Below are positions 11,337-22,751 of a stretch of 64,000 nt of DNA, one piece after another. The notes under the pieces are model-generated. The model had not been told where the DNA came from, made no database searches, and saw only the letters and a program-made list of their open reading frames with translations. How positions within the stretch are numbered: the stretch's first letter is position 1; each line of letters starts with the position of its first letter. The stretch covers positions 91,698,598 to 91,762,597 of the forward strand of contig NC_067481.1 in the NCBI RefSeq assembly GCF_947179515.1, written 5' to 3'. The translations under genes and the position numbers were made by a program. This DNA is from Apodemus sylvaticus (Eukaryota > Chordata > Mammalia > Rodentia > Muridae).

Positions 11337-12560
11337 ATAGAACTAGAAAACTCTGAAGTAGCCACAGGCCCTGGCAGAACAGCCACTTTGGCAGTATACT
11401 ACTTTGTCAAGTACAGAGACAAAAGTCTCTACTCTCAAGGTCAGGCAGTCAGGCAGATGTGGGATCAGGGCATGGATGGACAGGGAGGGAGGAAGTTTGG
11501 AATACAGACTGTCCCTGGAAAGTATCTCATAGAGCATGCCCCCACACCGCAACACCCCTACCTCTTTCCCCTTTCCCAATCTCCTACTCATCTGCAAACT
11601 CAGGCCTTGAGTGGCCTGAGGCAGCCAGCTCTGCTGAATACCCAGCGAGCTCTCAGCAGGCTCCTGCTGGGCACAGCACAGAGAAATTAAGTGCAATTAG
11701 CAGATCGCAGCCATCACCGGCCAGAAGCACCGTGCTCCCAGCCGGCTGCATTTCTGACACTAATGGGGAGCTAGAAGGAAGATGTGCATAGCAGGCTTGA
11801 CTCACACATCCCAGACTGCAGAACTGGGAGCGGGGACAACAAATGTATCTTTCCACAGAGCTGAAGATGTGCAGCTCCCCCAGGAAACCCGAGGTCAGGG
11901 ATGGGCCAGGTCTCTGTAGAGCTCACTCCCATTTCGCTGAGTCTGAGAAGATGGAGACAATTGGTTTAATGGAGTGGAGTGTCGTTGTCATGGTGGCAGG
12001 AGAGGAGCAGATGAGTCCCCAGCCCCAGCCTAACAATGTCAGCTTTAGCTCGTATTGAATGTGCCCTGTGTCATAACCCGATTTGACTCTCACTGCCTCT
12101 TCTTTCAGAGGATGGTTGTGAGTTGTGCCCAGACGGCTGCAAATCTATGGTTAAACACCTCTTCCTCCAAGGTTAACTGAACTGCAGGACCTGCCAAACC
12201 TCTCCTGCAGATTGCTGAAGGAGCACTGGCCTCCTCAGGGCTGCCCTCCTCCTGGCCTGAGTTTGGGTCCATCCACTCTACAAACTCCACACAGTCATGT
12301 CTCTCCCCTACTGAAGACATCTTCAGAGCCACTCCAATTTTTCACTTTGCTGTGACAATGGGTCTGGTCCCTTCCGCTCTCCCCATACCTGGAAAGTCCC
12401 TGGCCCACCCTGTGTCCCCCTTGCTCCAAGCCAGCTCCCATTACCTCCTTATTCCCACCCCAATTCGTGTCTCAGACTGGGGGCGTGAAAACCTTTTAGT
12501 TCATTTTTGAATCTCTTCTACGGAGTCATAATATTCTAGCTAATAATTAGACAAAACACT
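11337..12560. other. Unique noncoding DNA, part enhancer-like
   Basis: Repeat-free. The stretch 11675-11780 carries paired homeodomain-type sites (AAATTAAG, CAATTAG, CTAATGG) around a CpG-bearing centre and reads like a conserved noncoding element. That is inference only. Open frames at 11388-11791 overlap in different frames and have no domain. Confidence 0.45.
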
Positions 12561-12750
12561 AATTATGCATTTATTTTATGTCAGGTGTGATTCGAGGACT
12601 CTCTGTGTGCTAATTTGTTTAATATCTCAACATCCCCATTAAGTAGATACTATTATTGTCCCCCCACTTCAGACAAGAGAGGCGGGAAGGGAAGAAACAA
12701 ACAGAGCTGACCAGCTGTGAGAGCCCAGCCTTGAACCCACGGAGACAGGG
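12561..12750 (-). mobile_element. MIR SINE, nearly full length
   Basis: The plus strand reads the MIR reverse complement throughout: 'gtcaggtgtgattcgagga', 'taagtagatactattattgtcc', 'cagacaagagaggcgggaaggg', and finally 'gagcccagccttgaacccacgg', the complement of the tRNA-derived B-box end. Confidence 0.9.
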
Positions 12751-12951
12751 ATGGGGTGGGGGTGGGGGGATGGAAGACTTGGGGGTAGAAGGAAGGAACA
12801 GGGCTAGAGATGACCCTTTGCTGCTCTGGGTCATTGACGTTAAGGGCTTGTTTCCTACAGCAAACCCCAGCATACAAAAAATAACAAAATGTGTGCGGTA
12901 GCCCATAGATATGTGGCAAGAAGGTCTTGTGAGAGTAAGAAAGAACCAGGA

Positions 12952-13222
12952 AGGAGATGGGAGATGGCTCTGTGGGCAAAGAACTCGTTCTGCAAGTATG
13001 AGGTTTTGCATTTGAAGCCCCAGCACTCGCATACATACTAGGCATGACAGCGTGTATCTTTAGACCCCATGCCTACAAGGCAGAGACAAGCAGACAGGGC
13101 CCAGCTGGCCAGCCAATCTATCCCAGTCAGTGAGCTCTTGTCTTAAAAACATAAGGTGGAGAACAATACAGAAAGATACCCAGCATTGACCTCTGGCCTT
13201 TACATATGCAGACATAAGGCAG
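12952..13222 (+). mobile_element. B4/RSINE1 SINE
   Basis: A rodent tRNA-B1 chimeric SINE. The left head is 'gggagatggctctgtgggcaaagaact' with 'tttgaagccccagcactcg'. The B1-like middle is 'ggcatgacagcgtgtatctttagacccc' through 'aagcagacagggcccagctggccagccaatctatcccagtcagtgagctc'. The tail is 'ataaggtggagaacaataca...gacctctggcctttacat'. It runs straight into a CA tract, as is usual for this family. Confidence 0.9.
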
Positions 13223-13223
13223 A

Positions 13224-13257
<34 letters not shown>

Positions 13258-13330
13258 ACGCACGCACACGCACACGTACACGTGTGCGCGCACACACGAA
13301 CACACACTCAAGGGCGCGAGGGCGTGAACA
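13223..13330 (+). repeat. (CA)n microsatellite with CG/TG variants
   Basis: The CA tail of the preceding SINE, with ACGC and CGTG variants around 13250-13290. Alternating purine-pyrimidine DNA that could adopt a Z form. Confidence 0.95.
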
Positions 13331-13660
13331 CAGAGAGATGCCACACACACAGACAGATGTGTACTCCCAGGCATACACACACATGCAAACAGATACATAT
13401 ACCAACACACAACCAGATGCATACCCCACATACAAACATGTTTATCCACACACACAGATACATACTCCACATACAAACAGGCTTATCCTCACACAGAATC
13501 AGATGCATTCCTCACATACAAACATGCTTATCCCCACACACAGATACATATCCCACATACAAACATGCTTATCCCCCACATATAAACAGATGCACATCCC
13601 ACAGGCAAGCATGCTTATCCCGCACATACATACAGAGGCACACTCCACCACACACAGGCA
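13331..13660 (+). repeat. CA-derived minisatellite, 41/45-bp units
   Basis: Five to six units begin CACATACAAACATG or a close variant at 13427, 13468, 13513, 13554 and 13600. The spacings are 41, 45, 41 and 46, so the true repeat may be an 86-bp dimer. It grew from the CA tail of the B4-type SINE. Long open frames here encode only HTHT/TYKH-type peptides. Confidence 0.9.
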
Positions 13661-14061
13661 TACAAATAAAGGGAGGAGCAGAAGAAGAAAGGTTACAGAT
13701 AAGTTCTGTATAGGATTCTGAGGAGGGTTGAGAGATAAGACTCGTCAGCCCTTCGTGGGTCCACCAATCATCGCTGCTGGCTCTTGGTGGCCCTGGGAAG
13801 ACAATAAACTCAATACCTGACCAGGACATGTTCAGGACCATGGCCTCCTCCCACCCACCAGACAGATGAGCTGTCGGCTTTCTAAGCAATCATCAATCCC
13901 TAGACAGCATGCTGGGGAGTGTGTCCCCATAGGAAGCATAATTCATCTGGCAGGGTCACCACAGATGGTGGCAGGTGACTGGGAAAGGCCCCAGTCACCT
14001 GGGAATTGCCCCCAGCCAAAAGGAAGGTTGGGACCTTGCAGATGGGGGCTCCAGACCTCAC

Positions 14062-14071
14062 GCGCATGCGC
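14062..14071. promoter_or_regulatory. NRF1-type palindrome
   Basis: GCGCATGCGC, a perfect NRF1 core, in a small CpG-bearing stretch (14055-14125). NRF1 sites usually sit in CpG-island promoters. No island or first exon is evident here, so this may be an isolated site. Confidence 0.5.
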
Positions 14072-14587
14072 TGTAGAGAGGCGCTGGGAACTGGACTCCA
14101 GGGGCCGGCAGCGAGACTGTCGGACCTTGACTCCTTTTTCACTCAGCGTCTGACCTGCCAGAATGTCACCTCTTGTAACTGGACGTCAGACCAGTCAAGT
14201 GCATGGCTCAGACTCAGACTGTAAACCTTGTGCTCATTACTGCCTTTCGATATATCCTCTACTTACACCCTGTGGCCTATGTGTGCATACACAGATGAAG
14301 ACTGACACTTTCACACTCTCACTCCAGAAAGGATCAGTGTCTCCCCCCACCAGGAGGCTCTTGTCCCCACTGACTATGATGGTGGACACCGAGCCTTCAG
14401 AGAGCCGACTTCTTCAGTCATCTGCCCTATCAGATTGTAGGGGACGAAGTGACTCATCAAGGGGAAAGGTCTTTTGCGACCTCCTCCTCCAAGAAGCCTT
14501 CCACGCATCATCAACCAGAGCTTGTCTTTCCGACTCCATTGCATGAGCTGTTCTGCTACTCAGGTCCGGGTCATATGTGGTCTCTCT

Positions 14588-14675
14588 GGAAGTTTCTAAG
14601 CTTCTCCATGGCAGGGCTTTGGTCTCTGTTGGCTGTGTCTCCTTTCAGTGCCTCATGTAGTAGGTGCTTCCCAAT
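14588..14675 (+). mobile_element. L2 3' end fragment
   Basis: 'ctccatggcagggctttggtctctgttgg' then 'cagtgcctcatgtagtaggtgctt' match the L2 terminus ('ctccttgagggcagggac...cagtgcctggcacatagtaggtgctcaataaa'). Confidence 0.75.
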
Positions 14676-14824
14676 GGAAAGCCTTTGGGCCCCAGCCTGG
14701 GCACAAAGACCGGTGAGTTGCCCTTGCTGGCAGGACACACGCCAGGCCTCATCTGTTCAGAGAACACTAAACGGTTGCGTTCCAGCACGGCTCCTCGGCA
14801 CAAGCACACGGGGCTTCGTTGACA

Positions 14825-14945
14825 AGCCTATAATGACATTTTAATGGCCTGAGCTCAATTCCTAATAAATTACTTAAGTTTCTGCGATTGTGGAGCCGGC
14901 GTTTTTCATTAATACTCCTGATTAATTGCCTGTCCTAAAAAAGAC
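14825..14945. promoter_or_regulatory. Candidate conserved noncoding element
   Basis: AT-rich, repeat-free block with many homeodomain-type cores: TTTTAATGG, CCTAATAAATTAC, CATTAATAC and GATTAATTG. Neighbouring DNA is GC-richer and lacks such clusters. The look is that of deeply conserved developmental enhancers; conservation itself cannot be seen from one sequence. Confidence 0.4.
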
Positions 14946-15399
14946 CCATTGCTGTCCCAGCCGGGATCGTGTGTGATCCTAGCACGGAGAATCCCAGCGG
15001 CCTGGGGTTTTCCAGCACCTTATATGGCATGCATGGCAAAAGGAGACTTTCCTGTCACCTGGTGCCCTCTGTCTGCTGTGACAAGGGAGATCAGGCTCCA
15101 AGCCCCAAAGGGCCATCCTTGAATCCAGACCTTGCCGACACACTGAGGACCTTGAGCTACTCAGCCTGCCTGGGGGCCTGAGAGCTGGTCTGTAGCTATG
15201 GCTTGCTTGCTGAGCTCCGAGTTTGCATGAGCCCTGCCACACTGCTGTACAGAGGAAGTGCCTGCTGTGCTGCATGCTCCCTGGGCATGTTGCATTATTA
15301 TTTTTAATTCCAAAAGCTCTAAGAGCTTCCTCAGGCCTAACAGAGACTGAGGTATTTGAGGACAGGGACGGAGGTACTGGGAGTCAGCAGCAATGGGGG

Positions 15400-15511
15400 C
15401 AAGACCCTGCCTCCACAAAGCTGAGCCCCGCCTCCACAAAGCTGAGCCCCGCCTCCACAGAACTGAGCCCCGCCTCCACAGAGCTGAGCCCCGCCTCCAC
15501 AGAACTGAGCT
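15400..15511 (+). repeat. 21-bp GC-box minisatellite
   Basis: About five units with starts (CTGAGCCCC) at 15421, 15442, 15463, 15484 and 15505, plus a diverged first unit at 15400. Each of four units contains CCCCGCCTCC, an Sp1/KLF-type box. The period is a multiple of three, so one frame repeats a heptapeptide (PASTELS-type); this is not evidence of a gene. Confidence 0.95.
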
Positions 15512-15732
15512 TTGTAATGGTTCCAGCTGGCAGGGACAGGGTGGAGATATGACAGGTATGGAGTGTTAATCAGAAGGAGTACAGGACATGATGCAGGTTG
15601 CTAGAGGGGCCAGATCTTCACAGGGTGCCATTGGTGTATTGAGTGGTCAGACCAAAGAGACAGAGTAGGCCAGGTAACAGTGATGGAGGAGCCCTGGCAC
15701 AGGAATGGCAGAGGCAAGTCGCTAGCTATAGA
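15512..15732. other. Unique DNA between tandem repeats
   Basis: No feature recognised beyond unclassified spacer. Confidence 0.5.
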
Positions 15733-15806
15733 GTGCTCCCACCATTGTGCTCCCACCACTGTGCTCCCACCACTGTGCTCCCACAGCTGTGTTCCCACCA
15801 CTGTCC
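15733..15806 (+). repeat. 14-bp tandem repeat at an L1 3' end
   Basis: About five units of GTGCTCCCACCACT with minor changes. It abuts the 3' untranslated region of the minus-strand L1 and may derive from it. Confidence 0.9.
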
Positions 15807-16412
15807 TGGTATTCCCCTACACTGCTGCACTGAGCCTTTCCAGGACCAGGGGCCACTCCTTCCTTCTTCTTGGGCATCATTTGATATGTGAATCGTTTCT
15901 TGAGTATTCCAAGCTTCTAGGCTAATATCCACTTATCAGTGAGTGCATACCATGTGTGTTCTTTTGAGATTGGGTTACCTCACTTAGGATGATATTTTCC
16001 AGTTCCACCCATTTGCCTAAGAATTTCATGAGTTCATTTTTTTTAATAGCTGAGTAGTATTCCATAGTGTAAATATACCACGTTTTCTGTATCCATTCCT
16101 CCGTTGAGGGACATCTGGGTTCTTTCCAGCTTCTGGCTATTATAAATATGGCTGTTATGAACATAGTGGAGCATGTGTCCTTATTACATGCTGGGTATAT
16201 ACCCAGGTGTGGTATAGCAGGGTCCTCCGGAAGTGTCATGCCCAGTTTTCTGAGGAACCACCAGCTGATTTCCAGAGTGATTGTACCAGCTCGCAGCCCC
16301 ACCAGCAGTGGAGGAGTGTTCCTCTTTCTCCACATCCTTGCCAGCACCTGCTGTCTCCTGAGTTTTTGACCTTAGCCATTCTGACTGGTGTGAGGTGGAA
16401 TCTCAGGGCTGT
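15807..16412 (-). mobile_element. 5'-truncated rodent L1, 3' end
   Basis: The minus strand carries the last ~150 codons of L1 ORF2 and the start of the 3' UTR. The 5' truncation is near 16412, where 'acagccctgagattccacc' (minus strand) begins the match. After the ORF2 stop at 15922 the text continues with the rodent L1 3' UTR ('aagaagaaggaaggagtgg', 'gtaggggaataccagg'). The 3' end is lost, as no poly-A tail is present. Confidence 0.93.
15922..16347 (-). pseudogene. L1 ORF2 C-terminal remnant
   Basis: A 141-codon open stretch matches the C-terminal region of rodent L1 ORF2, downstream of the reverse transcriptase. Visible landmarks are MWRKRN near the start, NKDTCSTMF, IARSWKEPRCPS, YYSAIKKNE and a SLISGY end followed by the natural stop. 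The methionine at 16347 is internal; the reading continues upstream at the protein level with the frame disturbed. Endonuclease and catalytic domains are missing, so it cannot act as a retrotransposon. That the stretch is still open suggests a fairly young insertion. Confidence 0.93.
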
Positions 16413-16518
16413 GTGGATACTCTTAGACTCCCCCTTCTCAGGTGTCTCATGCTGGCCAAACACCCTGACTCTGGCCATCCTCTTCTACAGTGAGTTGTAG
16501 CTGTGAATCTCTTTTCTT

Positions 16519-16730
<212 letters not shown>

Positions 16731-19700
16731 TTTCGTCTCCAGTAAGAACACAATCCTTCTGGTCTCTAAGAAGGCCCTAGGTCTGTGTGGGTCACAGACA
16801 GAAGACAAGCCAAACTAATGGCTTCTAAGAATCAATCCTGCCTGGACCACTGTTGCCACAAGAGTGTCCAAGGAGTAAGGGTACCCCAGGCAGAAAGATG
16901 ACACAGCCAGAGCCACACAGTAGGCCTTCATGTGTTGGTCCTTCTGAGGTCAGCAGGTCAGGGAGAATGGAAAATAAGACCAAGATGAGATGCTGGCACC
17001 CCAGGCCTCCTGAACATCTTGACCCTCAAGGTGCCATATATCTCCTGGGTGCTCACTTCCTGTTCAGGGACCGGGATCCTCCACAGCCTGAAAACTATAT
17101 CAGTCTGCCGCCAACCTAGATTGTGTGAGCCAGCGGGGCTCCTAACCCTTCCGGAGACAGTGCTCAGTCTGACTTCTCCAAGGCTGGACGAGCTTCTGTA
17201 GAAGACCCCGTTTCCATGGGCCTGTAAGCCACAGAGCTGTAGGCTCATTAGCCTATCCCAGACTCCTGACAGAAAGCTGTGCTAACCTTCGTGCCCCGCC
17301 CCCCCCCAAGCTTAACCAAGCAAAGAATCCTTGCTTTGATTCGCTGTGCAACTTGGAGGTACACTCCAGGGAATGAGGAGTGAATCTGTTTTCTGGGCAG
17401 GGAACGGCAGGAGGAGAGGGTCTCTGGAATATAAAGTTCTTCCTTCTCGGTGTGGGCCCTAGGGAGAAAGGAAAAAGAAAGCAAAGATGCACTTGGGCGG
17501 GCGAGCATCTCCGCTGGTTTCATTTACATAAGTGTCCTTGGCAATTTGTCCCAATTTGTCTCATTACAAAGAGATGTAAACATCCGGCGTAATCACAGAC
17601 AAAACAGGACCATTCAATGCTGCCTGGTCGTGAGCCACAAGGCTGCAGGGACACACGCATGCAAGCCCTTTCCCCAAGGACCCCAATCCCTGAGAGCAGG
17701 AGGGCCTCAGGTCCCACACAGTGTCCCCATGATCCCACCACACTATGTAATCATCGAAGAGTGAGCTGTCTGCTGTGTGTTGAAGAAAGGAAAAGAAAGA
17801 AGATGGTGATGGGCTGGTGACAGCCTCTCCCTTATGCCTCCTTGGCCTCCAGGGCAATGCGGCCCAGAACTGGCAGTTGAAGTTCTAATTCTAGTAATGT
17901 CGCTCAATTTGTGTGATCTCAGCCCTGTGCTGTCTTTTGGCTGAGCCTGTTCCCCCACCCCTGTCTGTCTGATATGATGTCTGCCCTACTTCATACTAAC
18001 TGAGACATTACAAAGCAGTTTTACCAGGAGAGAAAAACTGTTCTTTCCCTCTTTGCAGCCTCAGTACCGAGCACATAGTAGGTGCTCAATCAATAGCTGC
18101 TGACAACAAGGACAGATGACAAATTTAATGAGTGATTCCATGGGCAGCAATGGTTACCTGAATCTACTCTGTCTGCAAGGACACTCAAAGCTCATCCTTC
18201 AAAGTAGAAGGCAGAGCCTCCGCTGCAAATCCTGTCCCAGTGCCCTGACCAGGAGCAGCATCCCAGGGACAGGCTGCTGGAGGTGTTTACTGCCTGGCTC
18301 TGAACATGGACCATGTGACCTAGCCAGGTAGCCAAATGCTCAAAGCGTCAGCTCCCCCATCAGAGTCCCAGCCCTACGACTCATCCAGGGCCACTAGGTT
18401 GAAAGAGCCGAGGACTCCCGGAGCCTGCAGGTCAGCCAAATATCAGGACACCTGTTAGACAAAATGCAATGAGATTCTGAAAAGAACAACCAAGCTCCCA
18501 GCCAATCGTGAGGTTGGGGGGGGGGGGGCGGCCAAGGCTGGTTCTACCTGAGACCCCAGCTGAAGGCCCTGGGGCTGAGCACAGAAAACACAGGGCACAG
18601 CCAGCACACCTCCCGGGCTCGAAGAGACTGTGAGATCATGTTACCTGTGAGTCCCTTGCTCCTCCCCGGCTGTTCACCCTGAAGTACACACCATGCATCG
18701 GTGAGTTGGCTGAGGGATCTCTGCGAAGAGTGTTGGCTGTGGCATTGACAATATGAGAGACGCTTTTAGCAACACAGCGTTAATATTGGCTTCTGCCCTC
18801 TTTTTACTTGTACGTCTTCAAACGGCTATGTCAGCGTCCTTATTTTATGGTCTTGTAGGGAGGAGGAGGGAGGAGTCTGAGGAGGAGGAGGAGGACCATG
18901 GAACCAGAAATACATCTGCAGAAGGCACAGTAGCCAAGCAGCCAACCTTTTCCACAGCTTCGGCAAGGTGTCTCTGGGGTTCAGTGTATTCCTCTCTCAG
19001 ATGGAGCTGACACACCCACATTTACAAGGGATCGGTTTCTTAGCCTGCACTTGAAGGCTACGAGCTCTCTTGGCATGGTATCTTCTGATGCCCAGGCTGC
19101 CTTTCCCCTTCCTACAGGAGCTGTTATGGGTGGCCCTGCCCACGGCACCATGTGTAGGCCCTGGACTCTGGTGGACTGCTCTCCCTTGATACCGATGATT
19201 ACTGCAGAGAAGACACATCATCAAAAGGGATTCAATGACACTTAAGCTCCAAAATCTGGCTCGTTCTTTATAGAAAAATCTTTCTCCTCTCTTGGAAGGT
19301 GTCTGTGGAAAAATAATGAGAGATAGACCTGCTAAGAGCAGGTCGCTGTCCCGTGGATTACGGTGGGAAAAAAAAATACTCATGGCAGAAGAGTGCCAAG
19401 GTCCTGATCAAACTGCCCTGGAGCCTGATCTATGCCCAAACTGCATAGTTCGTGAGCCAATGGATTCTCTCTTATCATACCCAAAGCAAATAGAATGGCC
19501 AGAGAAATAAAACAAACAATCCTAACTAATACTAACATCGTCAAGAATTCGACCTCCTGAGCCCACTCCCTCCTGAGCCCACTCCCATGGGCACTGGGAG
19601 TTTGCCACAACCTTCCGAGGATACAGTTAGACATGCAAATCCCATTGCGTTTCCGGGCTCTCCAAGGAGTGTCTCTAACCCTCTCAAGTCATTTAAAACT

Positions 19701-20588
19701 CAGAGGTTCAGGAGCATGAGCATACACCCAGAGGAGCAGCCACCGGCACACTCTACTTCCTGGATCCTTCTGCTCTGCCCGCCTGTACCGAGTGAACTGC
19801 AGTGGTGCTGGGGGACAGACGGAGATGGACTGCTGCCTGGCGTGGTTTAAGGAGGCCATCAGCCACCTAGCCAGCAGCCGTGGGTTCAGCATGTTGACCA
19901 GTGACACTTACCCCTCCTGCCTTGTCATGAATTTCGGAGATCACTGGACACACACTAGGCTCCCGATACACACTCAAGGGGAAAGACAAACAAGATGGCG
20001 GCTCCTGTCCATACTCTGTTCCTACACCAGAGGCTTCAGGGTTCGAGTCCTAACTCCCATCCCGGGACCCTGCCAAGCAGCCACATGATTCTCCTCCAGA
20101 TACGGAATCTCTCTGAGAAAAAAAAAAATTGGACCCAAGGTTGCTCCCCACTTGTCTGCTAGGGCATGATGGGAACAGGGAGCCCTCAAATCATGTCCAC
20201 TCGGAACCACAAAATGTAACCCTGTTGGGAAGCAGAGTGTTGCAAATGTGATTGATTTAGAATCTCAGGATGCGCCCATGCTGGATGGACGTGAGCCCCG
20301 ATCTGGTGAGTGGCAATTGTGCAAGAAGAGAGCATGGGGGGCCGTGGGGAGGATGGGTGCAGGGACTGAAGGGAAGACAGCACCGAGCCAAGAATTACTT
20401 GAGGCTCCCAACTGGACAAGACAAGCATGGTCCCCACCCCCACCCCCACCCCCCCACTCCCAGTCATCAGAGGGAATATCGCCCACCCTGACAGCATTCT
20501 GGCTTCAGACTCCTGATCCCCAAGACTGGGAGTCAATGGATTTGTCAAATCGCATTTTTTTTAACTGATGTTGATTTGGGATTGTTGA
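16731..20588. other. Unique noncoding DNA
   Basis: No exon recognised. It contains an L2 end (18058-18102), a poly-G run near 18516-18528 and a 16-bp duplication at 19553-19584. The stretch 17508-17600, with CATTTACATAAG and paired CAATTTGTC motifs, looks enhancer-like. A GGTTCGAGTCC box at about 20039 is discussed under rejected items. Confidence 0.55.
18058..18102 (+). mobile_element. L2 3' terminus
   Basis: 'gcctcagtaccgagcacatagtaggtgctcaatcaatag' is the L2 end ('cctagcacatagtaggtgctcaataaat'). Confidence 0.75.
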
Positions 20589-20670
20589 TTGTTTGTTTGT
20601 TTTATTGGTGATGCTGAGAATTAAACCCAGGCCTCCATGCTTTGCCAAGGAGCCACACCTTCCAAGCCCA
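20589..20670 (-). mobile_element. ID-type SINE
   Basis: A short GTTT-rich tail, then 'ggtgatgctgagaattaaacccaggcctccatgctttgcc' and 'ggagccacaccttccaagccc'. This is the reverse complement of the tRNA-Ala-derived ID body ('gctcagtggtagagcgcttgcctagcatgc...gggttcaatcc'). Diverged. Confidence 0.72.
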
Positions 20671-21220
20671 AATGTCTGCTGTTTGAAGGCTTATGGTACT
20701 TCATTTCAGCCTTGGAATCCAACCCCCTCTCCTGGCCCTCTCCTCAAATACAGAAGAAAGACTGAACCTTGAAACTGCTCTGAAGCCGGAGGAAGAAGGG
20801 CTGAACTCTGGACCAAGCGGCAACTATCTTCCGAACAGGGATGAGAGCGCCACCTTCTGGTGACTTCTGGATTGACACACATGAAATGCCATAGGTTCTT
20901 GGCATTAGAAAGACTCCCATCAAGGGCCCTGAGCCTGCTTTCAGCTCTCCTGGATCTCAAGACTGAGGCCTATCCAGCTTTCACTATACACCAGACTCAA
21001 GGGACTGACTCCTTGAAGCATGTGCCTGCCTCCATGACCCAGGTTCTAGGAACAGCGGCTCAGTCCAAAGATCATCCAACATTGTGCTGGGTCATCAGTC
21101 CTTTGGTCCCTCTTGCTTTACCAAGTCTAATGCAGCATTCAAATACTATGTAATAATCAAACAACTTAATAAAAACATATATCGTACCTATTGATGACCG
21201 ATCTTAGGCTGATATTACTT
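20671..21220. other. Unique noncoding DNA
   Basis: Nothing recognised except the CTCF-like motif at 20846-20860. Confidence 0.5.
20846..20860 (-). promoter_or_regulatory. CTCF-like motif
   Basis: The minus strand reads CCAGAAGGTGGCGCT, one mismatch from CCASYAGRKGGCRSY. It is not inside a recognisable SINE. Confidence 0.6.
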
Positions 21221-21330
21221 TCTTTCATACATTCAAAATATACTCGCTATCTGAGGCAAGTTCTAGGTGCTGGGCACCCTGAAAACGCTTGCGGCAGAAA
21301 GTCCCTGATTTTGTGGCACTGAGAGCCCAG
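21221..21330 (-). mobile_element. L2 relic
   Basis: 'tcatacattcaaaatatactcgctatctgaggcaagttctaggtgctgggcac' then 'aaagtccctgattttgtggcac' follow the reverse complement of L2 ('attcaacaaatattta...ggcactgttctaggtgctgggga...tccctgccctcatgg'). Confidence 0.72.
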
Positions 21331-22422
21331 GGCAAGCCAGGGTAGCTGGAAACCAATAGCACATGTGTGAAGCAGAAGGATGCCCACCTACCAACTGGAC
21401 AATGATGGCTTCATGTCCCCCTCCCTTCATGATATCCCTTCCCCTCTGTTTTATGACCATTTCAAAGTCTCCCTGGGTTTTCGGTATCTGCAGCTGTCAT
21501 TCCAAAACTAGTTTGCATTTTCCAATAATGCTTTCAGTTTCAGCTTCAGCTTCATCTATACTTATAACGTGCACCCCGCCATGAACTCTGCCCTGGCTCT
21601 GTTCCCAGCTCCTGGGGAAGAAGGGACGACAGGGTAGGACAAGAGATGTCTCGCTCTCCCTCACTGACCCGCAGAGGATGGCAGTTGGCAAAGTAGGCAC
21701 AAGTTTTGGCTTGGTTGGCACTGTGGCAGCTGCCTTTGGCTAGATCAGGCTGCCCGCAATGTTGTCCAGCACAGCACACGCCATCTGAGTGCTGGTCCCC
21801 GGAGCACAGCAGAGGCCCTTCTGGGATGCAGACGGACACTCTGGCTTTCGTAAACATCTCTGCTCCCCTACGCAGCACCCTTTGCCCTCTTTTCCACTGG
21901 CCCTCAGCTGCTTTCCTGGCTGGGTGGGAAGAACTTCGCCCCCAAACTCCTCAGGCCTGTTCCCCTTCTTCAGCGTGTACCTGGTCCCAGGAGACTGAGG
22001 ACCCCTTACATTATAGATCAGAAGTTCAGGAGGCACGGGCTCAGCCCTGACACTAGTCGGCAGTCACCCGGGGCTCCTCAGTACCTCCCTAGCTAGCTAC
22101 TGAACAGGATGCAGGCTCCATCCACACAGTCACTCATACCACAAGACTCAGGTACATGCAGGCTCTTGTGTCCAAGCTTCAGGCCCATGGCCACACTGCA
22201 TTTGGGCACCTCTGGCTCCCTGGATGTAGTGTGAGGTATCTGTCTCCCCTTCAGGGGCATGCTATTCATGGACTCCCAGCCCCGGGGCTGTGACCTGGGG
22301 AAGCACTTTCCATGCAAGGAAAATGAAACGTCCAGTGTTCTCCATTCCTCCCACTGAGATTCCTCTGTTCTCACCTGACATGTCTAGCTTTAACCTACGG
22401 ACCTGGGACAGGGTGATGCGCA
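21331..22422. other. Unique noncoding DNA
   Basis: No repeat or exon recognised. Overlapping frames around 21552-22050 on both strands look like chance. Confidence 0.5.
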
Positions 22423-22751
22423 TACATACATACATACACACACACATACATACACACACATACATACACACATACACACATACATACACACATACACATA
22501 CATGCATACATACACACATACACACATACATACATACATACACACGCACATACATACACACACATACATACACACACATACATACACACATACACACATA
22601 CATACACATATACACATACATGCATACATACACACATACACACATACATACACACATGCATACATACACACATACACACATACATGCATACATACACACA
22701 TACATATGTACATACAATACATACATACATACACACATATGTACATACATT
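22423..22751 (+). repeat. Complex ACAT/CACATA array
   Basis: Roughly 330 bp of alternating ACAT tetramers and ACACAT hexamers, with a longer internal period: blocks containing 'acatgcatacatac' recur near 22500, 22618 and 22683. All reading frames stay open and encode YVCM/HTYI-type peptides, which are not genes. Confidence 0.97.

Larger units (their letters stand above)
13661..15399. other. Unique noncoding DNA
   Basis: Single-copy DNA holding an L2 fragment, one perfect NRF1-type palindrome and an AT-rich enhancer-like block, each listed separately. No exon recognised. Confidence 0.55.

Noticed and set aside
15223..15552. 109-codon frame with a perfect heptapeptide repeat
   Set aside because: The repeat reflects the 21-bp GC-box minisatellite; no coding context on either side.
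20030..20055. Possible tRNA or Pol III gene: GGTTCGAGTCC B-box-like word
   Set aside because: No acceptable A box at the right distance, and the T-arm stem does not pair. At most a decayed tRNA-derived SINE.
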